NCBI GenBank assembly: GCA_964564905.1
Contig: CAZMCI010000003.1
Location: forward strand, 1 to 45,868
Length of the DNA stretch: 45,868 nucleotides
Direction of reading: 5' to 3'
Source of the DNA: B75-G9 sp964564905
GTDB lineage: Archaea; Hadarchaeota; Hadarchaeia; Hadarchaeales; Hadarchaeaceae
The notes under the pieces are model-generated. The model made no database searches. It saw only the letters and a list, made by a program, of their open reading frames with translations, and was not told the DNA's origin. Each line of letters begins with the position of its first letter. Within the stretch, counting starts at the first letter, position 1. Made by a program: the position numbers and the translations under genes. Below, in pieces: positions 7,578-15,593 of the stretch.

Positions 7578-8467
7578 AAACGGAACTCAAGCGGCGGGGA
7601 CGGATGGGTAAGCTCGTGAAGTATGCCGTGCTCATCTGTTTTGCCGTGGTTATCCTAGCACCGATTTCCCTGCTTGTCCTGGAATCCTTCAAGACATCAG
7701 CGGAGTTCATTCACGACCCACTATCTCTGCCTGCCGATCCTCAATTTTCGAATTACCCTGAGGCGTGGATAGGGGAAAGTACGCACATGGTTGAAAATCA
7801 AACGGTGGACTTGGGTATGGGCATCGGCGAGGGGCTGGTGAACAGTATAATTATCGTTGGGATCTCTGTATTTTTGGTCGCAGGGATAGGGCCCCTTGCA
7901 GCGTACGCCCTTTCCGCACTTCCTCTCAGGGGAAAGCGAGCATACTTTTATGTGTTCATGAGCGGCATGTTTATCGGCGGGCCAGCCCTTCCAGCTCTTT
8001 GGATGCTGGCAAGGGCGCTCAATATTTATAATACATACTTTGCCTTGATTCTCCCGTACGTTGCTGGTGCACTCCCGTTTACGATTTTGATCATGTGGTC
8101 ATATTTCAAATCGACATCTCGGGCACTTCACGATGCAGCCAAAATTGATGGATTATCTCATTTCCAGACCTTCCGAAAAGTAATGTTGCCTACTGCGATG
8201 CCCGCCCTTCTGACGGTGGTGATCCTGCAAACTATCTGGATCTGGAATGAATTTTTGTTATCGCTGGTTTTGCTCCAGAGCAATGAGCTGTTTCCCATCC
8301 CCAGAGCAGTCTACTACTTTTCAACCCAAGCGGCCAAGGGAATAGGAAATTCGTGGGGGATCTTCTTCGCCGGGGTCTTGCTGGCGGCGTTGCCGACAAT
8401 CATAGCCTACATGCTGTTTTCAGATCGTATAAAAAGAGGGATGAGTATGGAAGTCTTCAAGGGTTGA
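7574..8467 (+). CDS. MalG-type ABC sugar permease
   Basis: A 297-residue second permease subunit. The ATG at 7574 overlaps the stop of the MalF-type gene (ATGA), indicating translational coupling; an earlier in-frame start would lie inside the upstream gene and add residues foreign to the family. It has six predicted membrane helices and the EAA loop ALHDAAKIDGLSHFQTFRKVMLP, which docks on the ATPase. In contrast to its partner it has no extra domain, only a moderate first outer loop. Confidence 0.9.
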   Translation: MKTELKRRGRMGKLVKYAVLICFAVVILAPISLLVLESFKTSAEFIHDPLSLPADPQFSNYPEAWIGESTHMVENQTVDLGMGIGEGLVNSIIIVGISVFLVAGIGPLAAYALSALPLRGKRAYFYVFMSGMFIGGPALPALWMLARALNIYNTYFALILPYVAGALPFTILIMWSYFKSTSRALHDAAKIDGLSHFQTFRKVMLPTAMPALLTVVILQTIWIWNEFLLSLVLLQSNELFPIPRAVYYFSTQAAKGIGNSWGIFFAGVLLAALPTIIAYMLFSDRIKRGMSMEVFKG

Positions 8468-8508
8468 GTTCAGGACAGTTTTTATCCAGTTTCTTGGTTT
8501 AAATCCGG
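8468..8508. other. Convergent intergenic gap between malG-like and malK-like genes
   Basis: These 41 bases separate two converging genes and contain T-runs on the plus strand (agtttttatcc, tttcttggttt) that could end transcription. No hairpin stands out. Confidence 0.25.
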
Positions 8509-9600
8509 TTACTTGATCATTCTCTTGCCGGCTTTATCAAAAAAGTGAATATATCTGTCGTCAAATTTTATGAACACGTGTTCGCCGATATTTTTTTCAA
8601 AGTCAGGCTTGACCGCCGCGGTAAGTTTGATCTTTCCGACCTCTAGCTCGAGATATCCCAAGTTCCCCATCTGCTGGATGAAGTAAATTCTGGCCGCAAT
8701 CGTGTTATTTTCCTTTTTTGTGGACACGCGGACATGTTCAGGTCTGATGCCCATCGTCACTCCCGAACTCAAGGTTTGATCCTCAATAAGGGGTAAAACA
8801 CCATCCGAAATTTTCATGGCAAACTCCCCTGCATCAAAGAAGATCCGACCGTTTTTTTCCACCAAGTCGCCGTTTATAAAGTTCATTCTGGGACTACCGA
8901 CGAACTCTGCGATGAACTTGTTCGCCGGGCGGTCGTATATCTTTCGAGGCTTGTCCACTTGGAGGAGTTTACCGTCCTTCAGCACGGCGACCCTATCTGC
9001 CAGCACCATAGCCTCCGCCTGATCGTGGGTCACGTAAATTGTCGTGGTCTTCAATTTTTCGTGTAGTTTTTTTAACTCGGTCCGCATGGCAACCCTTAAT
9101 ATCGCATCGAGATTGGAGAGTGGCTCGTCCATCAAGTAAACGGATGGATTCCTTATGATGGCCCTGCCCAAAGCCACCCTTTGCTGCTGACCCCCGCTGA
9201 GTTCCGACGGTTTGCGATCGAGGAGATTTTCGATCTGCAAGATACTCGCTGTTTTTTTAACTTTTTCCGCAATTTTCTCCTTAGGAACTTTATCCACCTG
9301 CAGGCACAGACTCAGGTTCTCCGCAACCGTCATGTGGGGATACAGCGCATATTCTTGAAAAACCATTGCGATGTTTCTTTCCTTTGGTTCCAAATCGTTC
9401 ACACATTGCCCGTTGAAGTAAATATTTCCGCTCGTTGGTTTCTCCAGCCCCGCAATCAATCTGAGGGCAGTAGTTTTCCCGCATCCGGATGGTCCGAGGA
9501 ACACCATGAATTCCTTATCTTTGATCTTTAGGTTGAGATTATCAATCGCTTTCACCTTGTCAAAAGTTTTGCAAAGATTTTCCAGTACTATCTCCGCCAT
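8509..9600 (-). CDS. ABC sugar-transporter ATPase (MalK/UgpC type)
   Basis: The protein is 363 residues from the ATG at 9600 (MAEIVLENLCKTFDKV). It has Walker A (GPSGCGKTT), the Q-loop, the ABC signature LSGGQQQR, Walker B (VYLMDEPLSNLD) and the switch His (THDQAEA). A C-terminal OB-fold regulatory domain follows (MGIRPEHVRVS). It powers the two permeases but is encoded convergently on the other strand, with its own TATA box at 9631-9640, so its expression can be set apart from the membrane subunits. In this family one ATPase often serves several transporters. Confidence 0.92.
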   Translation of the reverse strand: MAEIVLENLCKTFDKVKAIDNLNLKIKDKEFMVFLGPSGCGKTTALRLIAGLEKPTSGNIYFNGQCVNDLEPKERNIAMVFQEYALYPHMTVAENLSLCLQVDKVPKEKIAEKVKKTASILQIENLLDRKPSELSGGQQQRVALGRAIIRNPSVYLMDEPLSNLDAILRVAMRTELKKLHEKLKTTTIYVTHDQAEAMVLADRVAVLKDGKLLQVDKPRKIYDRPANKFIAEFVGSPRMNFINGDLVEKNGRIFFDAGEFAMKISDGVLPLIEDQTLSSGVTMGIRPEHVRVSTKKENNTIAARIYFIQQMGNLGYLELEVGKIKLTAAVKPDFEKNIGEHVFIKFDDRYIHFFDKAGKRMIK

Positions 9601-9630
9601 TGTATCAATTTTTCTATTACACCCCCCAAA

Positions 9631-9640
9631 TATAAATTTA
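9631..9640 (-). promoter_or_regulatory. TATA-type promoter of the malK-like gene
   Basis: The minus strand reads taaatttata 31-40 bases before the ATG at 9600. The box is close to a palindrome and could also direct transcription to the right, into the structured gene-free region. Confidence 0.5.
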
Positions 9641-9649
9641 GAAGTTTTA

Positions 9650-10059
9650 CAAGACCATTGACGAGAAAATTGCCGGTTTTGATCGAGGGGGGCGAGAGAG
9701 CCGATCGACAAAACTTCTATCGCCAACAATTTGTCGATGAGCACTCGAGTGGCCGCGCTGGTGCGAGGCGGACAGCCGCCGGGTCCCGCTTTTTAAGGAC
9801 AATCGCACCCCGTGAGACCAGGGGTGAGCTCCGATANNNNNNNNNNCAGGGTGTCCGCGGGCCAACACCAGGACGATTAATAAGGATCCGTTCGGAGGAG
9901 GAAAACCCCTAAGGGTCGTTAACGAAGCGGTGGCACGTCCCCGGGGGGTTCGCTTCCAAGCATCCTCCAAATTTAATTCGCGAGGAAGTGTCAAAAGAAC
10001 ATTTGTAGATTTGATATAGTGATAGTTTTCAGATAATAAGGGACGGGAGAGGATACCGT
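9650..10059. other. Gene-free region rich in inverted repeats, with a 10-N gap
   Basis: No credible protein is found in these 410 bases. Several exact stems are present: ATCGACAAA (9704-9712) with TTTGTCGAT (9730-9738); GGCGG (9767-9771) with CCGCC (9776-9780); CACCCC (9806-9811) with GGGGTG (9821-9826). A T-run follows at 9790-9794 (ctttttaag). A run of 10 N lies at 9837-9846. This could be a structured RNA, but I recognise neither SRP RNA, RNase P RNA nor a tRNA in it. Confidence 0.3.
9837..9846. other. Assembly gap (10 N)
   Basis: Ten undetermined bases within the structured non-coding region. The true size of the gap is unknown. Confidence 0.95.
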
Positions 10060-10824
10060 ATGGTCAACTTGGCTGGAGGGAAGTTCGCTGTTTCGGTATT
10101 TACCTGCTTGATAGTACTTGGTCTCGGCATAGCCCACTTTTTGTCGAGCGTTTCTTTACCCGTCCGTGTGGGAGAACGGCAAGTTTATGGGATCTACTGC
10201 GAGAATACCAAGATTGGGACGCTCATTTTTCAAGTTATCGATACCGCAGTGGTGGAAAACGTGAATTCGTTTGTATCGACCTACTCGCTTTTCTCTCCCC
10301 TATCCAATGAGGAAAGATCTGGCACGCTCAAATTCGATTTCAATGGAAACTTGAGGCGGGCGGTGATAGCTGAGGTCGGAGGGGGCGTCCTGAAGTGGAG
10401 GACGGAGGTGGGGTATTCCTTTTCCGACGAACTCATGCGCGTGATCTTGGAGGACAATCGAGATCCGGAGAATTACATCGAGAGAGACACATACATAAAT
10501 CTTACAGCCGAGATAATGGTTCCCGAGCACGTGTGGTACTTCCTCCGATTTGAACCGCTTGGGAGCGACTACCGGCACGAATTTTACCTGAATCTTCTTC
10601 CAGATGCCCTTCTCAGCGTGAAAGTGGCTTTCCACGTGGCGGGTGAGGAGGAAGTAAACACTCCTGCTGGGAGCTGGAGTTGCTGGGTAATTGAGGGTGA
10701 GAACACCCAGCTGGCTTCGTGGCCCGTCGATAAGATATGGGTCGATAAGGAGAGCGCGCTGGTGGTAAAAGCGGTGGAAAATCAGAGTGGCTACCAGGTG
10801 GTATATTTGCTCGAAGAAAATTAA
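10060..10824 (+). CDS. Exported or anchored beta-rich protein, DUF3108-like
   Basis: A 254-residue protein with an N-terminal hydrophobic segment (residues 9-30, VSVFTCLIVLGLGIAHFLSS) and no further membrane segment. The rest is beta-rich. VGERQVYGIYCENTKIGTL at the start and VNTPAGSWSCWVIEGE followed by DKIWVDKESALVVKA at the end recall DUF3108/LolA-like folds that have been proposed to bind lipid or wall material. That link is only a resemblance. A purine-rich gggagagga 6-15 bases before the ATG may be its ribosome binding site. The gene stands between the structured region and the HAD phosphatase. Confidence 0.5.
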   Translation: MVNLAGGKFAVSVFTCLIVLGLGIAHFLSSVSLPVRVGERQVYGIYCENTKIGTLIFQVIDTAVVENVNSFVSTYSLFSPLSNEERSGTLKFDFNGNLRRAVIAEVGGGVLKWRTEVGYSFSDELMRVILEDNRDPENYIERDTYINLTAEIMVPEHVWYFLRFEPLGSDYRHEFYLNLLPDALLSVKVAFHVAGEEEVNTPAGSWSCWVIEGENTQLASWPVDKIWVDKESALVVKAVENQSGYQVVYLLEEN

Positions 10825-10832
10825 CGACGAAA

Positions 10833-10841
10833 CTTTTTATT
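10833..10841 (+). promoter_or_regulatory. TATA-like box of the HAD gene
   Basis: ctttttatt ends 30 bases before the ATG at 10871, consistent with a nearly leaderless transcript and with that start codon. Confidence 0.4.
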
Positions 10842-10870
10842 TCCTACTTTGCATATGGGTAATTGGTAAT

Positions 10871-11659
10871 ATGGCGGATTATCTGTTCGTTTCGGATTTT
10901 GACAAGACACTCAGCAGGGACGATGCCGGGCTCCTCCTGAGCTTAAAGTTAGGCCTAAGTAGGGAAGAGTTCGAGCAGAAGATCAAGCGTCTGAAAGAAA
11001 GGAGCCTTACAAAGTCAGGTGCAGAAATACCTTATCTGATCCTTCACGATCCCGATTACAAGGGGAAGGTTACCCGTAAGATGCTATTGGAGGTGGGGAA
11101 GGAGATTCGATTGAAAAAGCACCTTTCAGAACTCATAAAACTTTTGAACCAGGGAGTAAAAGGCAAACGTTTTTCAACTCATGTCATATCGGCGGCGCCG
11201 AGGGAGGTGGTGAGGAGGTCCCTTGAGGGGATTCTTCCTCCTGAGAATGTGCATGGAACTAGTTTCATATACAACAAGAAAGGGGTGGTGGTGGATGTCG
11301 AGAAAGCCGCAGCTGGAGCTGCCAAAGTAGACTTTTTGGAAATGATTCGAAAGAAGGAGAAGATCCCTCTCGACCGGGTGATATACGTCGGAGACGGTTT
11401 TTCGGACATGTACACGATCCTCTACGTCAGGGCCTACAACGGTTACACGATTGGGGTCACTCCAGCATCGTATCTTGGCAGCATCTGCAAAAAGACCATA
11501 ATCTCCAATGATACCCTGAGTCTGCTCGCCCCGATCCTGGAAGACATCCTCGGTTTTTCGCATGAGGAGGTCAAATCATATTTCGAGAAGCTCGGGTATC
11601 CGATTCAGACGTGGGAAAAGGCAAAGGTCGAGTGGTTCGATTTTGGCAGCGGGTCTTGA
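10871..11659 (+). CDS. HAD-superfamily phosphatase
   Basis: A 262-residue soluble hydrolase. The start at 10871 places the catalytic motif I (SDFDKTLS, Asp9 and Asp11) at the N-terminus, as is usual; an in-frame start 84 bases upstream would add unrelated residues and lie within the previous gene. Motif II is probably HVISAAP, and motif III/IV is YVGDGFSDMY, which binds Mg. The helical insert after motif I (residues 20-90) is that of C1-cap members such as phosphoserine phosphatase or Pho13-like enzymes. The substrate cannot be named. A phosphoserine role is possible given SerA in the window, but the genes are far apart. Confidence 0.75.
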   Translation: MADYLFVSDFDKTLSRDDAGLLLSLKLGLSREEFEQKIKRLKERSLTKSGAEIPYLILHDPDYKGKVTRKMLLEVGKEIRLKKHLSELIKLLNQGVKGKRFSTHVISAAPREVVRRSLEGILPPENVHGTSFIYNKKGVVVDVEKAAAGAAKVDFLEMIRKKEKIPLDRVIYVGDGFSDMYTILYVRAYNGYTIGVTPASYLGSICKKTIISNDTLSLLAPILEDILGFSHEEVKSYFEKLGYPIQTWEKAKVEWFDFGSGS

Positions 11660-11710
11660 GGGTAAGGCGTCCCGCCAGTTTTGGATGAACAAGTTCTCCC
11701 GGAAATCCCA

Positions 11711-11720
11711 TATTTTTAAA
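11711..11720 (+). promoter_or_regulatory. TATA-like box before the membrane winged-helix gene
   Basis: tatttttaaa lies 26-35 bases before the ATG at 11746 (31-40 before a second ATG at 11752). Confidence 0.4.
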
Positions 11721-11745
11721 GTCTAGATGGCTTAGATTAGGTGGG

Positions 11746-12324
11746 ATGCCCATGTGGATAGTGGCGTTTCTGGTCGGGATCATAGTCCTCCTGATGACAT
11801 GGATGTTCTTTTTCGGAGGTGCCGGCGTCTCCCATCAACGTAAGCTTCGCAGGGAGATCGAAAGGCTGAGGGAGGAGCTGGGGAGATTGCAGGAAGCAAA
11901 CGAGGCCCTTAGGGCTAAGCTGGGTGTCGGGGCCGAGGAGCGCTTTAGACGATACGGGAACCTCTCTGAGTTTGTTAGGGACTTGGAAAGTTTGAGGTGC
12001 GCCATAGCTGGTTCAAAAATTTGCCAGGCTACCCTTTCTAAAAAATATGGTGTTGATCCCGGACCGGAGCTACTCAAGCGGATTCTCGACAAACCGGGAG
12101 TCGACCCTGTGGTCAAAAATCGGCTAGCTGACGAACTTTTGGTTGGGGAAGTGGGTAGGACCCTTATGCTAAACTTGGACAAGGGGGCCTCTATAGACAG
12201 GGCGGCGGCCGAGGCTGGTGTTCCCCTAATGGTGGCGAGGGGTCAAATTACCAGACTCCAGATTTTAGGGTATCTTGATTCGGACTTGAAACCGACCGAA
12301 CAGGGCAGAGAAGCCCTAATATAA
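11746..12324 (+). CDS. Membrane-anchored coiled-coil protein with winged-helix-like C-terminus
   Basis: A 192-residue protein. Residues 3-25 (MWIVAFLVGIIVLLMTWMFFF) form one membrane helix. Residues 32-65 (RKLRREIERLREELGRLQEA) are a coiled coil. The C-terminal part (about 130-190) has an AAAEAGVPLMVARGQITRL segment and GYLDSDLKPTEQGREAL, suggestive of a winged helix-turn-helix. I do not recognise a named family. It abuts the dephospho-CoA kinase gene, whose ATG directly follows its stop, so the two are probably co-transcribed. In many archaea this position before the DUF359/eS24 genes is held by spt4 and rpoE, which are absent here. Confidence 0.6.
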   Translation: MPMWIVAFLVGIIVLLMTWMFFFGGAGVSHQRKLRREIERLREELGRLQEANEALRAKLGVGAEERFRRYGNLSEFVRDLESLRCAIAGSKICQATLSKKYGVDPGPELLKRILDKPGVDPVVKNRLADELLVGEVGRTLMLNLDKGASIDRAAAEAGVPLMVARGQITRLQILGYLDSDLKPTEQGREALI

Positions 12325-12876
12325 ATGTCAAGTGCTATCGGTGATGTCATGAGAGAGGGGCTGGCGCTACTGTTGTCTCCGAAGATTAGAGCACGGCTCA
12401 AGCGCCCGCTGGGACGCTTGTTCCCGGATGTTGCAAGCGCCATAGCGTGGATTCAGAAGTCAAAGCCCGCTAGGCTCATAACCGTGGGCGATATTGTGAG
12501 CGCGAGATTTCTCGGAGCGGGGATCAAGCCAGATGTGGTGGTTGTGGATTTTTCCGTTATGAGGGCACCGGCTCCTCCGAGCGTGAGAGCTCGAATCGAT
12601 TCTTTCAACGTGCGCACAGTTCGGGTGAAAAATCCCGCCGGAACTCTTACGGCGGAGCTCCAAGAGGCGTTGATGGATGCGAAGCCTCCGGTGAAAGTGG
12701 TGGTGGAGGGTGAAGAGGACCTTGCGGTTCTCCCTGCCGCTCTCTCATCCCCCATTGGCTCCGTTGTAGTTTACGGGCAGCCCGGTGAAGGTTTGGTTCT
12801 CGTGAAGGTGACCGAAGAAAAACTTGTGGAATTCAGAGATATTGTAAAAGATTTTAAACCTGTGGGCAAAAGTTAG
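12325..12876 (+). CDS. GTP-dependent dephospho-CoA kinase (DUF359)
   Basis: A 183-residue protein of the DUF359 family, shown in Thermococcus to phosphorylate dephospho-CoA with GTP, the last step of archaeal CoA synthesis. Conserved pieces are VGDIVSARF, KPDVVVVDFSVMR, VKNPAGTLT, VEGEEDLAVLPA and VVVYGQPGEGLVLVKV. The acidic DVVVVDF and GEEDL motifs carry residues needed for catalysis in the family. Its place just before eS24 and eS31 is a conserved archaeal arrangement. Confidence 0.88.
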   Translation: MSSAIGDVMREGLALLLSPKIRARLKRPLGRLFPDVASAIAWIQKSKPARLITVGDIVSARFLGAGIKPDVVVVDFSVMRAPAPPSVRARIDSFNVRTVRVKNPAGTLTAELQEALMDAKPPVKVVVEGEEDLAVLPAALSSPIGSVVVYGQPGEGLVLVKVTEEKLVEFRDIVKDFKPVGKS

Positions 12877-12902
12877 GGCTGCGTGAGTCCGGAGGAATGG
12901 CG

Positions 12903-13343
12903 ATGAAAGTCGAAATAGTCGAAAAAGTGGAAAATCCGCTTCTGAGACGAACCGAGGTGAAGTTTAGGGTGGATCATCTGGGTGCCCCCACACCGAGACG
13001 GCTTGAGGTGCGTTCTCGGTTATCTGCGGTGCTGGGCGTTGGAGAAGATCTGGTGGTGATCGAAAAAATCGCCAGCTCTCACGGTCGCCAGGTCGCATCG
13101 GGAATCGCCCGGGTTTATGATTCAAGGGAACAGCTTGAGAAGCTTGAGCCAAAACACCTGCTTCGGCGCGCCTCCGCTAGCGGTGCACAGGCGGAGAAGC
13201 CTCCAGAAGGCGAGCAGAAACCGAAGTTGGAACAATCAGAGGGCGAACGAACGAAGCCGGAATCCAAAAAAGCCGAATCAAAAGCGGGCGAGCAATCGGA
13301 GGCTCAGAAATCACCGGACGAAAAACAAAAAGATAAAACTTGA
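12903..13343 (+). CDS. rps24e: Ribosomal protein eS24 with long charged tail
   Basis: The small-subunit protein eS24 is seen in MKVEIVEKVENPLLRRTEVKF, APTPRRLEVRSRLSAVLG and IASSHGRQVASGIARVYDS. The ATG at 12903 is chosen because ggagg (12891-12895) lies 7 bases before it; the in-frame ATG at 12897 would leave only one base. The core is about 95 residues. A Lys/Glu/Gln/Ser-rich tail of about 50 residues (EKPPEGEQKPKLEQSEGE...) follows and is longer than usual. The tail is low-complexity and probably disordered. Confidence 0.9.
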   Translation: MKVEIVEKVENPLLRRTEVKFRVDHLGAPTPRRLEVRSRLSAVLGVGEDLVVIEKIASSHGRQVASGIARVYDSREQLEKLEPKHLLRRASASGAQAEKPPEGEQKPKLEQSEGERTKPESKKAESKAGEQSEAQKSPDEKQKDKT

Positions 13344-13354
13344 AGGAAGAGAAG

Positions 13355-13516
13355 ATGCCGAAGGGAGCCAGAAAGTCCAAGTTCTACAAGCTGGAAAGCC
13401 ATGAGGTAAAGAGGCTACGTCCATACTGTCCCCGCTGTGGTCCCGGGGTCTTCATGGCAGACCATGGAGATAGATTTGCATGTGGTAGGTGTGGCTACAC
13501 CGAGTTCAAAAAATGA
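13355..13516 (+). CDS. rps27ae: Ribosomal protein eS31 (S27ae)
   Basis: A 53-residue zinc-ribbon protein starting at the ATG at 13355 (MPKGARKSKFYKLESHEVKR) and ending at TGA 13514-13516. Two CxxC pairs (C25/C28 in YCPRCGPG and C43/C46 in FACGRCGY) bind one zinc ion. In archaea it is a stand-alone small-subunit protein without the ubiquitin fusion of eukaryotes. It follows eS24 by 11 bases with a ggaagagaag purine stretch as ribosome site. Its last 11 bases overlap the end of the convergent coiled-coil gene. Confidence 0.92.
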   Translation: MPKGARKSKFYKLESHEVKRLRPYCPRCGPGVFMADHGDRFACGRCGYTEFKK

Positions 13517-14798
13517 GTTTTACATTTATCCCCAGAATTTTTCCGGCAACTCTTTCGACGTTTGCACGTTTATCTGCTGTCTCCCTTTTGGTTGCCTCCA
13601 GCTTCCTTTTCAGTTCTTCTATCGACGTTTTGGCGCGATTTAATTTGGATTTTTGTTCCTCAATTGACTGCCTCACTTCCGAGATGCGCCGTCTGACTGA
13701 ATGGTCCTGATCGGATTGCAACGCTTCTAGCTCCCTCATCAGGGCATCCAACCGCCGTTTGGATTCCCACAGTTTCGTAGGAAGTTCTCGCATACTCTCA
13801 AGTTTTTTTCTCTTTTTCCTGTCTCCAAGCTCAATTTTTCCATTTTCGAGCAATTTAGTTATCTCATGTAACAGCTCTTCTGCAGCCGAGATTTTTTCGT
13901 CAGAGTACAGCACCTCCTCAGGGCTGTTGATACAAATCTTGAGTATTTCCCTTTTACCCCTGTCCGCATGAAGCACCCCCGAGTAAAGCAAATTTTCAAA
14001 CTTTCGGAGCCCGCGTCCGACGTCGGAAAACATGTTTTTTACTTTTTCTTTCACGCTCTCAATTTCGGAACCGATGCGCTCACGTTCCTGCTCTGCATCG
14101 GAAATGCGTTTAAATTCCTCGCTGGATGTAAGCTGCCTCAATTCCTGTTTTTTCTCCTCCATCCGGTTTTCGATCTCCTTGGCGGACGCTTCCAAGGTTG
14201 TGATCTCATTTCGGATTTTTTTGGAAGACGAATCCATGTCTGCTAGAAGCTTTATCTCGAAGAGTAGGGAATCCAGTCTTTTCATCCTGTCAACCACGGT
14301 GTTGATTTTTTCGTTTGTCATCCTAGCCGTGCCGTGCAACTTTCTCAGGCTGTACTGAAGCGCGAGAAGTTCCGGTTCAAAAACAGTTCGCACGTAACGC
14401 CCGTGGGTCACCATAGCGTCCGTGGTGAGGTTAATGGACTTTGCCAGCCTCCTGTTGGCGGTATCGAGTGCCCCCGGAGAAAATTCGGGGCATCGTTCAA
14501 TGTTCGACAGGGCTCGGTGAATTTTTTCGACCAAGAGCTTTCTGGCTTCGGTAGCGGATTTTAGAAGCTTGGGATGAACTTCCTCGGATTGCTTAGCCCC
14601 CGCGAGTTTTTTTAGGTCATTTAGGACAGTTTTTTTGCTTTCGAGGATTTCGTTTATGGCTTTGTTCACGTCGGGCTCAATTTTCTTCAGTTCCTTTTGT
14701 TTTTCCTCCTCCGCACGTTTGTAAAGCGCATCCAGATCAAATTTCTCGGGAAGGGGCTCCGGAGGGGGGGCCCTTTTGAACAGGTTTCTGAGGAACAT
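13506..14798 (-). CDS. Long coiled-coil protein of unknown function
   Basis: A 430-residue, almost entirely helical, charged protein without signal or membrane segment. The N-terminus (MFLRNLFKRAPPPEPLPEKF) is short and proline-rich. Coiled-coil stretches lie at about residues 25-60, 190-260 (KEIENRMEEKKQELRQLTSS) and 330-415 (SIEEQKSKLNRAKTSIEELK). It has no ATPase motifs, so it is not a full SMC or Rad50. The fold could suit a scaffold or chromosome-associated factor, but no function can be assigned. A TATA box at 14829-14839 (minus strand) gives a nearly leaderless mRNA. It overlaps the eS31 stop by 11 bases, tail to tail. Confidence 0.7.
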   Translation of the reverse strand: MFLRNLFKRAPPPEPLPEKFDLDALYKRAEEEKQKELKKIEPDVNKAINEILESKKTVLNDLKKLAGAKQSEEVHPKLLKSATEARKLLVEKIHRALSNIERCPEFSPGALDTANRRLAKSINLTTDAMVTHGRYVRTVFEPELLALQYSLRKLHGTARMTNEKINTVVDRMKRLDSLLFEIKLLADMDSSSKKIRNEITTLEASAKEIENRMEEKKQELRQLTSSEEFKRISDAEQERERIGSEIESVKEKVKNMFSDVGRGLRKFENLLYSGVLHADRGKREILKICINSPEEVLYSDEKISAAEELLHEITKLLENGKIELGDRKKRKKLESMRELPTKLWESKRRLDALMRELEALQSDQDHSVRRRISEVRQSIEEQKSKLNRAKTSIEELKRKLEATKRETADKRANVERVAGKILGINVKLIF

Positions 14799-14828
14799 GT
14801 TTCCGCCATAGGTGATTGGGGGTGCACC

Positions 14829-14839
14829 GTTTAAATTTG
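14829..14839 (-). promoter_or_regulatory. TATA-type promoter of the coiled-coil gene
   Basis: The minus strand reads caaatttaaac about 31-41 bases before the ATG at 14798. Confidence 0.45.
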
Positions 14840-14849
14840 AATTGCATCC

Positions 14850-15593
14850 TCAGAAAAATTCTCCGCGCACAAATTTTTCCGTCCGCTTATCGCGTGGGCG
14901 TGAGAATACATCCCTCGTCTTTCCCACGTCTATCAGCTTTCCGGAGAGCAAACAGCCCGTTCTATCTGACAGTCGTTTTGCCTGAAACAAATTGTGGGTC
15001 GACACCACCACCGTCGTCTTTTTCGATATTTTCGATGTCAATTGAAAGATCTCTGATTTTATAAATNNNNNNNNNNATTTGGTATTGGCGGGATCCAGGT
15101 TGGCTGTGGGCTCGTCGAGCAACAGAAGCTCCGGGTCCAAGGCTATCGCTCTCGCCACGGCTACCCTCTGCTGCTCTCCGCCAGAGATTTTTCTGATGTT
15201 TCGTTCTCGAAAATCCTCCATCTTCACCAGCCTGAGGACATCGTCCACCCTCTCCTCGATCTCTTCCGGGGGATACCCCCGTAGTCTAAGCCCGTAAGCA
15301 ACATTGTCAAACACGGTAGAGCTAAAGAACAGGGGGCGCTGAAACACCATCGTGATCTCTTTTCTGTACTTATCCAAGTTTGAGTTTTGTGTCTTTTCTC
15401 CCTTGTAGAAGATTTCTCCCCCTGTTGGTCTATCGAGGAACGCCATTATCCGTAGAATTGTGGTCTTCCCTGCTCCGTTCGGGCCGATCAGCGAGAAGAC
15501 TTCACCGCGTTTGATTCTCAAGCTTATCCCGGAGAGGGCGGGTCTCCCATCGTATTCCTTGGTAACTTTTTTTAGTTCCATCACCACATTCAT
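14850..15593 (-). CDS. tupC: ABC ATPase of tungstate-type transporter, with internal 10-N gap
   Basis: A protein of about 247 residues that provides energy for the adjacent permease and binding protein. Walker A (GPNGAGKTT), Q-loop (MVFQRPLFF), signature (ISGGEQQRVAVARA), Walker B (ELLLLDEPTANLDP) and the switch His (STHNLFQA) are all present. The N-run at 15067-15076 removes a few residues just after the D-loop; the frame is kept on both sides, but the number of missing bases is not known. Its start adjoins the stop of the permease gene. Tungstate is inferred from the binding protein; phosphate or molybdate relatives share this ATPase type. Confidence 0.85.
   Translation of the reverse strand: MNVVMELKKVTKEYDGRPALSGISLRIKRGEVFSLIGPNGAGKTTILRIMAFLDRPTGGEIFYKGEKTQNSNLDKYRKEITMVFQRPLFFSSTVFDNVAYGLRLRGYPPEEIEERVDDVLRLVKMEDFRERNIRKISGGEQQRVAVARAIALDPELLLLDEPTANLDPANTKXXXXFIKSEIFQLTSKISKKTTVVVSTHNLFQAKRLSDRTGCLLSGKLIDVGKTRDVFSRPRDKRTEKFVRGEFF
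15067..15076. other. Assembly gap (10 N)
   Basis: Undetermined bases inside the transporter ATPase gene, after the LDPAN motif. Confidence 0.95.

Noticed and set aside
9658..9912. 84-codon frame over the structured block
   Set aside because: It runs through the N gap, has no start signals and unusual composition.
9650..10059. SRP RNA or RNase P RNA at the structured block
   Set aside because: Stems exist and ggaggaggaaaacccc at 9894-9909 looks a little like the RNase P CR-I segment, but the remaining conserved parts of either RNA are missing.
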